Assembly (NCBI RefSeq): GCF_000017565.1
Contig: NC_009719.1
Location: 2,153,001 to 2,217,000 of the forward strand
Source: Parvibaculum lavamentivorans DS-1
GTDB taxonomy: Bacteria > Pseudomonadota > Alphaproteobacteria > Parvibaculales > Parvibaculaceae
DNA length: 64,000 nt
Reading direction: 5' to 3'
A program made the position numbers and the translations under genes. The notes under the pieces were generated by a model. That model saw only the letters and a program-made list of their open reading frames with translations. It was not told the origin of the DNA and did no database searches. This document shows positions 31,556 to 39,505 of this stretch, piece by piece; within the stretch, counting starts at the first letter, position 1; each line of letters opens with the position of its first letter.

Positions 31556-34500
31556 ATGAATATTTCGGAGCTTTTTATCCGCCGCCCGGTCTTCGCGACC
31601 GTGGTCAGCCTTATCCTCATGCTTCTGGGGCTGGTCTCCTACGATCGACTCTCCGTACGCGAGTATCCGGCGATCGACGAGCCTGTCGTGACGGTGACGA
31701 CCGTCTATCGCGGTGCCAGCGCGTCCGTGGTCGAGCGCGAAGTGACGCAACCGCTTGAAGACTCCATGGCGGGTATCGAGGGCATCGAAGTTCTCTCATC
31801 CGCCAGCCGTCCCGAAGAGAGCCAGGTGACAGCGCGCTTTACGCTGGAAACGGACCCGGATGTGGCCGCGAGCGACGTACGCGACCGTGTTGGCCGTGCG
31901 CGCGGTTTACTGCCTGACGACGTCGAGGAGCCAATCATTGCGAAGGTCGAGGCCGACGCGCAGCCGATCATGTATATCGCCTTCAAGAGCGATCGAATGT
32001 CGGCTTTGGAAATTACCGACTATCTCGACCGTATCGTGACGGACCGTCTGCAGAACCAGCCCGGCGTCGCGCAGGTAAGCATTTTCGGCGGCCGCGAATA
32101 TTCCATGCGCATCTGGATAGATCGCCTGCGCCTGGCGGCCTACAACCTCACGGTTCAGGACGTCGAGAATGCGATCCGGGCGCAGAATGCCGAAATTCCT
32201 TCGGGCCGTATCGAAAGCCTGGACCGCGAGTTCACGGTGCTTGCGAAAACGGCGCTGCAGACGCCGGAACAGTTCGAAAATATTGTCGTCAAAGAGGCTG
32301 ACGGGTTTCAGGTCCGGCTTGCGCAAGTCGCGCGCGTCGAGGTGGCGGCGGCCGACATCCGGCGCTCGGCGACCTATAATGGCGAGACCTCAATTTCGCT
32401 TGGTGTCGTAAAGCAGGCGACGGCAAATCCGCTTGAAGTGGCTGCCGGTGTACGGCGCGCGCTCGACGATCTGGCGCCGACGCTGCCGGTCGGAATGTCA
32501 TCAGCCGTCGGCTACGATACGTCGATCTTTATCGCGGAATCGATCAAGTCCGTTTACGAGACGATCGGTGAAGCGATCGTCCTTGTGGTGCTCGTCATTT
32601 TCGTCTTCCTGCGAACGCTGCGTGCGTCTTTCATTCCCGTGGTCACGATTCCGATTTCGCTCATTACCAGCTTTGCGATCATGTTGATGCTCGGATTCAG
32701 CATCAACACGCTGACGCTGCTGGCGATGGTGCTTGCTATCGGCCTTGTGGTCGATGACGCCATTGTGATGCTGGAAAATATCTACCGGCATATCGAAGAA
32801 GGGATGACGCCGTTTCAGGCGGCCATCACCGGTTCTAAAGAGATTACGTTTGCCGTCATCGCCATGACGCTGACCCTTGCCGCTGTGTACGCACCCGTCG
32901 GTTTCGCGGAAGGCCGAACCGGCAAGCTCTTTCTCGAGTTTGCATTGACCCTTGCCGGCACGGTGATCGTTTCCGGCTTTGTGGCTCTCACTCTGACACC
33001 GATGCTTTGTTCGAAGCTTCTAAGGCACGAGACGAGCGAGGGCAGAGTGCAGCGCTGGCTCGGCCGGCAGCTCGACCGCATCGATGGCGCCTACAAGCGT
33101 TCACTCGAACGTGCCCTGTCCATGACCCGCGTCGTTGTCGGGGTCGCTGCAATCATTGCTTTGTCGTGCGTCGGATTGTTCTTTCTACTGCAGCAGGAGC
33201 TCGCGCCCATCGAAGACCGGGGCACACTGCTTGTCGTCGGTCAGGCGCCGCAGGGGGCAACGCTTGAGTTCTCCGCGCGCTATGCGAAGCAGATCGAAAG
33301 CATCTATGTCGATATTCCGGAGGTTGCCGGCTATCTGGTCGTTTCCGGTTTCCCCCAGATTACCGATCTTGTTTCCTTTTCTCGCCTCGCGCACTGGAGT
33401 GAGCGGTCGCGCACGCAGCAGGAAATTGTCGACGAGATTCAGCCCAAACTCGCGCGTATTCCCGGTATTCTGGCCTTCGGCGTCAACCCGCCCTCTCTCG
33501 GCCAGAGCGGCCGTTCGCAGCCCGTTGAATATGTCATTCAGGCATCCGGTACCTATGAAGAACTCGACCATTATGTCGAGCTGATGATGAATGAAATCCG
33601 GAACAATCCGGGTTTCGTCAATCCGGACTCAAACCTGAAGCTGCAGAAGCCTCAGCTTGATATCGAGGTGAACAGAAGCAAGGTGGTAGATGCGGGGATC
33701 GACGTGTCGACGGTCGGCCGCACGCTGGAAACCCTGCTCGGTAGCCGGCAGATCACACGCTATGAGCAAGGCGGGCAGCAATACGACGTGATTGTTCAGG
33801 TTGCCGAAGATGAGCGGCGCACGCCGACCGACATCAGCAATATCTACGTCCGGGGCGGCAAGGGAGAAATGGTGCAGCTCTCCAATCTTTTGACGGTGAG
33901 CGAAAGCGTTGCACCCAATTCGCTCAACCGTTTCAATCAGCTTCGCGCTGCAACGATTTCGGCAAATCTCGCGCCGGGCTATTCCATGGGGCAGGCTCTC
34001 TCGTTCCTTGAAGATACGGCGGCGCGGATTTTGCCATCCAACGCGCAGACGGATGTCGATGGCCAGCTTCGTGAATTCGTGAAGTCATCCGGCGCTATCG
34101 CGGTCACGTTCGTGCTGGCGTTGCTGTTCATCTATCTCGTGCTTGCGGCGCAGTTCGAAAGTTTCGTCGACCCGCTGATTATTCTCGTCAGCGTTCCGCT
34201 CTCGATTGCAGGTGCGTTGTTGCTGCTGTTCCTGACCAACACGACGCTTAATATCTACAGTCAGGTTGGGCTCATTACCCTTGTCGGTCTCATCAGCAAG
34301 CATGGCATTCTGATTGTCGAGTTCTCGAACCAGCTGCGCGAGAAGGGCCGCTCCGTTTACGACGCTGTAGTGGAAGCGGCAGGACTGAGATTGAGGCCCA
34401 TTCTGATGACCACGGGCGCGATGGTGCTTGGCGCCTTGCCGCTGGCGCTTGCTGACGGAGCGGGCGCGGAAAGCCGCCGTTCGATCGGCCTCGTGATCGT

Positions 34501-34630
34501 GGGCGGGATCAGTTTCGGCACACTGCTGACACTCTTCGTAGTGCCGACCGTCTATCTTCTGATCGCCGGAGCGCGCGAGCGGCGCATTGCCGCAAAGGCG
34601 GCGCGCGTTTCTCCGGCGCCGGCCGAGTAG
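31556..34630 (+). CDS. RND multidrug-efflux-type transporter permease (AcrB/MexF class)
   Basis: A 1024-residue inner-membrane proton antiporter of the HAE1/AcrB superfamily, with 12 transmembrane segments and two large periplasmic loops. It opens MNISELFIRRPVFATVVSLILMLLGLVSYDRLSVREYP. The TM4 proton-relay motif IGLVVDDAIVMLEN supplies the paired Asp residues, and the TM10-12 repeat has LVGLISKHGILIVEF. Length and motifs match the MexF/AcrD-like branch found in alphaproteobacteria. AGGGG precedes the ATG. It forms an operon with the adaptor 23 bases upstream; no regulator gene is adjacent. Confidence 0.93.
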   Translation: MNISELFIRRPVFATVVSLILMLLGLVSYDRLSVREYPAIDEPVVTVTTVYRGASASVVEREVTQPLEDSMAGIEGIEVLSSASRPEESQVTARFTLETDPDVAASDVRDRVGRARGLLPDDVEEPIIAKVEADAQPIMYIAFKSDRMSALEITDYLDRIVTDRLQNQPGVAQVSIFGGREYSMRIWIDRLRLAAYNLTVQDVENAIRAQNAEIPSGRIESLDREFTVLAKTALQTPEQFENIVVKEADGFQVRLAQVARVEVAAADIRRSATYNGETSISLGVVKQATANPLEVAAGVRRALDDLAPTLPVGMSSAVGYDTSIFIAESIKSVYETIGEAIVLVVLVIFVFLRTLRASFIPVVTIPISLITSFAIMLMLGFSINTLTLLAMVLAIGLVVDDAIVMLENIYRHIEEGMTPFQAAITGSKEITFAVIAMTLTLAAVYAPVGFAEGRTGKLFLEFALTLAGTVIVSGFVALTLTPMLCSKLLRHETSEGRVQRWLGRQLDRIDGAYKRSLERALSMTRVVVGVAAIIALSCVGLFFLLQQELAPIEDRGTLLVVGQAPQGATLEFSARYAKQIESIYVDIPEVAGYLVVSGFPQITDLVSFSRLAHWSERSRTQQEIVDEIQPKLARIPGILAFGVNPPSLGQSGRSQPVEYVIQASGTYEELDHYVELMMNEIRNNPGFVNPDSNLKLQKPQLDIEVNRSKVVDAGIDVSTVGRTLETLLGSRQITRYEQGGQQYDVIVQVAEDERRTPTDISNIYVRGGKGEMVQLSNLLTVSESVAPNSLNRFNQLRAATISANLAPGYSMGQALSFLEDTAARILPSNAQTDVDGQLREFVKSSGAIAVTFVLALLFIYLVLAAQFESFVDPLIILVSVPLSIAGALLLLFLTNTTLNIYSQVGLITLVGLISKHGILIVEFSNQLREKGRSVYDAVVEAAGLRLRPILMTTGAMVLGALPLALADGAGAESRRSIGLVIVGGISFGTLLTLFVVPTVYLLIAGARERRIAAKAARVSPAPAE

Positions 34631-34642
34631 GTATAAGGCAGC

Positions 34643-35866
34643 TCAGAAGAAGCGAGCGATACGGATCTGCACATAATCGTCGTCGGCGATGTGGTAGACG
34701 GGGTCACGCGTGGGTACGTTACCGAAAACATAAGCCTCGATGGAGAGCCGGTAGTCTTCCGCGAGCCGCCGTTCGCCGCGCAGGCGAAACCCCAGCGCGC
34801 CGGTCTCCGTATCGACTGCAATGCCGCCAAGCATGCTCGTCGACGCCGTATCGTTGGCACTCCAGCGCAGCGCGAGAAATGCGTCATTCTGGTAGGGGTT
34901 GCGCTGGTTCATGCCCCGGCTGTCATAGCTGTATTCCACCACCGTGCCGAGGTCGCCATCGCTGCCGAAGGCACCATAAAATGTATATTCGATGCCGCCT
35001 GTTGCGGCGGCATAGTTGTCGCCAAGCTCACGCCGCCCGAACCCTTCGAACTTGTAAAGCCATGCGCCGATGGTCGCCTGCAGATCCAGCGATGCCTGCT
35101 TCATCTGGGGATAGAAGGGCGCCAGAACGAGATTACCGGCGCCATCGAATGCCGGCTGCAGAATTGGATCGCGAGCCGTTCCCTGGAAATAGCCGAGGCC
35201 AATGTCGAATGGGCCCAATGTGTTGCTGTAGCGGCCGGCGAAGTCGGTATGCCATTCTTCGGCGCTGCTCTCGTAGGTCGTCAGGTTCGTATCGACGGGA
35301 ATGTCCGTTGCCGGTCTGCCATCCGCTCCGGGAAAGGTGCGCTCCCGGAAGTAGGGAAGAAGGAAAACATCGAAGGTTCCGAACTCCTGAGCCGTCCGTA
35401 GCCGTAGCATGGGCTGCCCGAGCTTCACTTCCTGTTTGACCGGGTCCTCGAGCAGATCGGTCTGGTTCACCACATCAACAAGGTGAACGGCTTCGGTGAC
35501 GCCCCAAAAGACCTTGTCGAAACCGACGCGGAGCTCCCATTTACCCGAATAGAGGGCATAGCGCGCTTCGCGAATGTCCCAATGGGTTCGGCGGTTATCA
35601 TGCTGATCGAGGCGCGCGAAGGGCGTGAAGACGAAGGACTGATCGGCATTGTCCCAGAAATATTTTGCGGTCGCTTCGGCCGCTATCGCCAGTGTCGTGT
35701 CTTTTTGTCTCGGGCTGGATGCTGTTTGCGTAAAGATGCGCGCTTCGGGCTCAATCATGCCGCGCAGCTCGAACTCACCCGCATTGACGGCGCCCGGCAG
35801 AGCGAGGGCCGCTGCAACGAATAAGTACGGGATTCTTCGCCCTGATTCTGAACCTGCGCCCGCCAC
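34643..35866 (-). CDS. Outer-membrane beta-barrel protein of unknown function
   Basis: A 407-residue exported protein. The signal peptide is IPYLFVAAALALPGAVNA with the mature start GEFELRG. The rest alternates aromatic and polar residues in strands typical of a barrel and ends in Phe (RIARFF), the outer-membrane assembly signal. It resembles DUF1302-like porin proteins but I cannot assign the family firmly. I choose GTG 35866, preceded by GAGG, over TTG 35896, which has no ribosome-binding site. It lies downstream of the LolA-like gene on the same strand (76 bases) and near an MMPL permease and a DUF1329 protein, so it may be the outer-membrane end of a lipid or hydrophobe transport route. 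Confidence 0.65.
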   Translation of the reverse strand: MAGAGSESGRRIPYLFVAAALALPGAVNAGEFELRGMIEPEARIFTQTASSPRQKDTTLAIAAEATAKYFWDNADQSFVFTPFARLDQHDNRRTHWDIREARYALYSGKWELRVGFDKVFWGVTEAVHLVDVVNQTDLLEDPVKQEVKLGQPMLRLRTAQEFGTFDVFLLPYFRERTFPGADGRPATDIPVDTNLTTYESSAEEWHTDFAGRYSNTLGPFDIGLGYFQGTARDPILQPAFDGAGNLVLAPFYPQMKQASLDLQATIGAWLYKFEGFGRRELGDNYAAATGGIEYTFYGAFGSDGDLGTVVEYSYDSRGMNQRNPYQNDAFLALRWSANDTASTSMLGGIAVDTETGALGFRLRGERRLAEDYRLSIEAYVFGNVPTRDPVYHIADDDYVQIRIARFF

Positions 35867-35942
35867 CGACCCAACCTCGTAACGCAACCGAAGCAACTAT
35901 CTTACGCAAACAGCCTTAACCGTCCGCGAACGCCCTCGGCGA

Positions 35943-36776
35943 TTAGCGGGCTCTTTCGAGGCTTGCCGTGGAGAAATCATTTCCCGTTAACCCTGTCTTG
36001 AACTCGTAGCTTTCCCAGACGAGTTTTGTTTTCTTGCCGGTTTCATGGTTCGCCATTTCGAGCGTTTGCGGACGCCAGATACCGTTGAGATAGCTCTTGT
36101 ATTCGCCAAACTCGAGCGTCTTGAGCAGGCTTTCCTTTCTGTCGTAATAGTCCGTCTTGCGCAGAAGGTAGTCGGTGGTATCGATCCATACGATCTGGCG
36201 CGTGTAGCCGGAACCTTCATAGGCGGGCACCCGCTCGACGACATGGCAGGTGAGGGCGCCGCAGGCTTCATCGCGAAGCCATTTGTAAGTGAACTTTCCA
36301 ACCTCCTGGGCCGCGAGGTCTTCGAAGGCGAATTCGCTGCCGACAAAGGGGCCTGCCTTATTGGCGGAGGAAATACGCTTCACGCGCTTCACGGCAGGAA
36401 GGTATAGCCATTGATCGTCCGGCGCATTCACATGCGCATGGGTCAGCAATGCCGTCCCCTCGATGTCGCGCGGCTTGTCGAAAATCATCAGGCTCAAGTC
36501 GCCTTCATTGGCCGTCGTCACCTCCAGCATCATCAGGCGAAGTTCACGCTCGCTCGTGTCTCCCGCCGAGTTGGTCAGGATCATTTTCAGCTTCGCGCGC
36601 GCGTCGCCCCAGCCACGGTCCCGGCCATCCATTTCCTCGACGACGGCGAGGCCGCGCGCCGCAGGGTCGCTTTCCGGCGGCAAGGCGGTTTCGGCCATGA
36701 CAGGCGAGCCGTGCATCAGTACCAGCGCGGCAACGACAAACATGAGTTTTTGTGCAAGTTTCGATGATCCGGCCAC
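35943..36776 (-). CDS. LolA-like outer-membrane lipoprotein-sorting protein
   Basis: A 277-residue exported protein with signal peptide LMFVVAALVLMHGSPVMA (cleavage before ETALPP). The body (ARAKLKMILTNSAGDTSERELRLMMLE, then IEGTALLTHAHVNAPDDQWLYLPAVKRVKRISSANKAGPFVGSEFAFEDL) matches the LolA/LolB-fold 'outer membrane lipoprotein-sorting protein' family. Those genes usually sit beside MMPL-type RND permeases, as at 39506 here. GTG 36776 is favoured, with GGGGGA just upstream; the longer frame back to 37040 overlaps the radical SAM gene. A role in carrying a hydrophobic ligand across the periplasm is likely. Confidence 0.82.
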   Translation of the reverse strand: MAGSSKLAQKLMFVVAALVLMHGSPVMAETALPPESDPAARGLAVVEEMDGRDRGWGDARAKLKMILTNSAGDTSERELRLMMLEVTTANEGDLSLMIFDKPRDIEGTALLTHAHVNAPDDQWLYLPAVKRVKRISSANKAGPFVGSEFAFEDLAAQEVGKFTYKWLRDEACGALTCHVVERVPAYEGSGYTRQIVWIDTTDYLLRKTDYYDRKESLLKTLEFGEYKSYLNGIWRPQTLEMANHETGKKTKLVWESYEFKTGLTGNDFSTASLERAR

Positions 36777-36850
36777 GTTTTCCCCCGTCCGTTCCGATTC
36801 ATGGCGATGATGCCTGCCCGGGTCGGAGGTTCCAAGGGAAAATCTTGCTT

Positions 36851-37909
36851 TCAATCCGCCGTCTGTATTAGGGCGCGGCGCTTTTCCCTTATCGCGGCTA
36901 TGACCGGGCCGAGCCTTTCCTCGTGGAAGCGGTCGCAGCCAATGCAGAGATTGGCATAAGGCTTCCCTTGCGGCGTTGTGGTGTGAGCGGCCGCATGGAA
37001 AGCCTCGCTGCTCCATCCCAGACTCTCGCCCATGCGCCATGGCTCTCCTGCATTGAGTGCCTCGAACACAGGATGCCCCTTCAGGCTGTCGAGGATGTCG
37101 ACCAGGCGTTCTTCAGTCAGGTTGCCTATCGGGAGTTTCGTTTTCAGGCAGCAGGGAAAGACATCGCCGTTCGGCTCGATCGAAACCTCCGCGCCCGCCC
37201 AGCCATGATTGAGGAAATTTTTTCCACCGGACCAGCGCGCACAGAAATTGGTTTTCATGTCGGCGCTCGAGAGACCGTCCTCCCAGGCACGGCCGCGTGG
37301 CCAGAGTTCAGCGATCCACTTTCCGGGCTGTGCGCCAAAGAAAACATAAAACGGGCCGTCCTCTGTGAGATGGTCGCGCCCGCTGGCGGGATCGGGCACC
37401 GCGTTGAAGCCGGCCGCTTCAAGCATGCTTGTCAGTTTTTCCACGAATATAATCCGCTTATCGCCTTCCATGCCGACGTGGTAATCGTCGAGGCTCGCGA
37501 TGGCGATCATCCAGATTCCGCGCTCCCGCAGTTCATCCAGCATCCGCGGGGTCACGATATCTCCGGTCGTCTGCATGCTGAGCCGGACGCCCCGGGAGCC
37601 ATATTTTTCTCGCGCGGCTTCGAGGGCGGGATAGAAGAGCGTCTCGCGAACAGGATCGAGCAACAGCTCGCCGCCCGCCATGATCAGGCGGCCGACCCGC
37701 TCCGACGGCGTACCGTCCGGATTTGGATGTGCCGGGTCGAGATAGGTCATTCTGTCGGGAAGGTTCGCGATGATACGTTTGAAGTTGGCGGTGCCTTCGC
37801 CGACGACAGCTTTCAATTCATCGCGGACATAGGGCCGGAAGCGCGTGTCGTAGCAATGCCTGCACTTGCGATGGCACGCATAGGTAAGGACGTAATAGAG
37901 GGATTCCAT
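36851..37909 (-). CDS. Radical SAM/SPASM-domain protein
   Basis: A 352-residue radical SAM enzyme. The cluster motif CxxxCxxC is Cys12-Cys16-Cys19 (ACHRKCRHCYDT), and a GGE-like motif (MAGGELLLDP) follows. The C-terminal part carries a SPASM-like set of cysteines: SIEPNGDVFPCCLKTKLPIGNL and CIGCDRF. SPASM enzymes generally modify peptides or proteins, or are mycofactocin/PQQ-type maturases. No precursor peptide, ABC exporter or peptidase is visible beside it, so its substrate is unknown. The neighbours are a LolA-like gene downstream and TauD upstream on the same strand. It begins 79 bases from the TauD stop. Confidence 0.85.
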   Translation of the reverse strand: MESLYYVLTYACHRKCRHCYDTRFRPYVRDELKAVVGEGTANFKRIIANLPDRMTYLDPAHPNPDGTPSERVGRLIMAGGELLLDPVRETLFYPALEAAREKYGSRGVRLSMQTTGDIVTPRMLDELRERGIWMIAIASLDDYHVGMEGDKRIIFVEKLTSMLEAAGFNAVPDPASGRDHLTEDGPFYVFFGAQPGKWIAELWPRGRAWEDGLSSADMKTNFCARWSGGKNFLNHGWAGAEVSIEPNGDVFPCCLKTKLPIGNLTEERLVDILDSLKGHPVFEALNAGEPWRMGESLGWSSEAFHAAAHTTTPQGKPYANLCIGCDRFHEERLGPVIAAIREKRRALIQTAD

Positions 37910-37987
37910 GCAGCCGGCTCCGTTCCGTTAAGTGGAGCATAGCGGTTCGGGAGGTGCCTTGCTGCATCACAACTGCGCGATTCCGGC

Positions 37988-38824
37988 CTAGAAAGGCCGG
38001 TCGCCGTTTACGGTCACTCGTTCCATATGACGGCGATGGCCGTGATAATCGTTCAGTGCGAAGTGCTGCGCGGCGCGGTTGTCCCAGAAGGCGAGGGCGT
38101 TCGCTGTCCAGCGGAAGCGGCACGTGAGAGGCTCCTGCGTGCAGTGCTCGAACAGGAAATTCAGAAGCGGCCGGCTCTCGCGCCTCGTCCAGCCGACGAA
38201 TTTTTCGGTAAAGGCGGGGTTCACATAAAGCGCCTTGCGGCCGGTTTCCGGATGCGTGCGCACCACAGGGTGCTCATAGGAGGGTGTGTCGTCACCGGCA
38301 GTTGCGACATCCATGGATTTTCGTGCCTGGGCGGAAGCGCCCCGCTCGCTGTATTCGCCCTTTGCCGTATGTACGGCCTTCAGACCGTCGAGCGTCGCCT
38401 TCATGCCGTCCGACAGTGTTTCATAAGCGAGATACTGGTTCGCCCATAGCGTGTCGCCGCCATAGGGAGGGACTTCCTTCGCATAAAGGATCGAGCCGAG
38501 AGCCGGCTCTTCGAGAAACGACATGTCGGAATGCCAGCCGCCGCCGAAATTCAAGCGATCCTCCGGCTCCTTCACGATCTGCATGATTTCCGGGTGCCCC
38601 TCCATTCCCTTCACGTAAGGATGGATGTTCAGCGTGCCGAAGCGCCGGCCGAAAGCCTTGTGCTGTTCATGACTGAGTTGCTGGTCGCGAAAGAAAATCA
38701 CGACATGGTCGAGAAATGCCTGATGGATATCGTCGAAAGTCTCGTTGGAGAGGTCCTTGGACAGGTCCACGCCTTCGATTTCAGCGCCGAGAGCGCCGGA
38801 AATCGGCTTCACCTGGATTGTCAT
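37988..38824 (-). CDS. TauD/TfdA-family Fe(II)/2-oxoglutarate dioxygenase
   Basis: A 278-residue non-haem iron dioxygenase. The facial triad is readable: HSD in GGGWHSDMSFLE and the distal His in DNRAAQHFALND (WDNRxxxH). An Arg in HRRHMERVT binds 2-oxoglutarate. It opens IQVKPISGALGAEIEGVDLSKDL, the standard TauD opening. Members hydroxylate taurine, alkylsulfonates, phenoxyacetates or alkyl sulfates. A sulfatase lies 9 kb away, but no sulfonate transporter is adjacent, so the substrate is open. The downstream radical SAM gene is on the same strand. Confidence 0.9.
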   Translation of the reverse strand: MTIQVKPISGALGAEIEGVDLSKDLSNETFDDIHQAFLDHVVIFFRDQQLSHEQHKAFGRRFGTLNIHPYVKGMEGHPEIMQIVKEPEDRLNFGGGWHSDMSFLEEPALGSILYAKEVPPYGGDTLWANQYLAYETLSDGMKATLDGLKAVHTAKGEYSERGASAQARKSMDVATAGDDTPSYEHPVVRTHPETGRKALYVNPAFTEKFVGWTRRESRPLLNFLFEHCTQEPLTCRFRWTANALAFWDNRAAQHFALNDYHGHRRHMERVTVNGDRPF

Positions 38825-38843
38825 GTGGCGTTCCTTCCTTCGG

Positions 38844-39452
38844 TCAGGCGGTTGCCTTTTGAAAGGCCGGGCGTTCGCTCAGGCGTGCGAAATAGGCGCT
38901 GACCTTCGGATGGTCTGGCGTGAGCAGCCCGAAGAGCTTGCAGAGCAGAAGGTCATATCCAAGCATGATGTCGGCGGCCGAAAACTCCGCGCCGCAAACA
39001 TAAGGCTTGTCCGACAGTTCCTTTTCCAGCACGTCGAGCATCTTCTTTGCGTTCTGCTGGCCTTCGAGAGCTATCTGCGGAATGCGGTCTGCTTCCGGAC
39101 GGATGAAGGCGTGCTGGGCGATGTTGCCGAGCGGACCCATGAAGGTTGCCTCGGCGAAATGAAACCAGTGCAGGAATTGGGCGTGTTCGGGCGTGCCGTG
39201 TTTCGGTTCGAGCCGGCCATTGCCGTGTTTTGCGAGAAGATATTGGGTAATCGCGCCTGATTCATTGAGGATCAGCCCGTCCTCGTCCACGGCAGGAACT
39301 TTTCCGAGAGGGTGGATCGCGAGATAGGCCTCCGATTGAAGATCGGCGGGCGCAAAATTGAGTGTCTTCAGTTCATATGGGATGCCCAGCTCCTCACACA
39401 GCCAGACGATGCGAACGGAGCGCGTGTTCTTTGCGTGGTAAATCTTGAGCAT
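38844..39452 (-). CDS. Glutathione S-transferase family protein
   Basis: A 202-residue cytosolic GST. The thioredoxin-like N-terminal domain runs MLKIYHAKNTRSVRIVWLCEELGIPYELKTLNF, with Ser as the likely glutathione-activating residue (NTRSVR), and GKVPAVDEDGLILNESGAI supplies the gamma-Glu binding loop. The C-terminal helical domain has FSAADIMLGYDLL, the N-capping box. Glutathione conjugation or isomerisation is likely. It lies 19 bases upstream of TauD (same strand), so both may share a transcript. Confidence 0.9.
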   Translation of the reverse strand: MLKIYHAKNTRSVRIVWLCEELGIPYELKTLNFAPADLQSEAYLAIHPLGKVPAVDEDGLILNESGAITQYLLAKHGNGRLEPKHGTPEHAQFLHWFHFAEATFMGPLGNIAQHAFIRPEADRIPQIALEGQQNAKKMLDVLEKELSDKPYVCGAEFSAADIMLGYDLLLCKLFGLLTPDHPKVSAYFARLSERPAFQKATA

Positions 39453-39505
39453 AATCTCTCCCTGCGGCGCCTCTTCGGGGCCTTTTCATCTTCAGTTCGC
39501 GCAGT

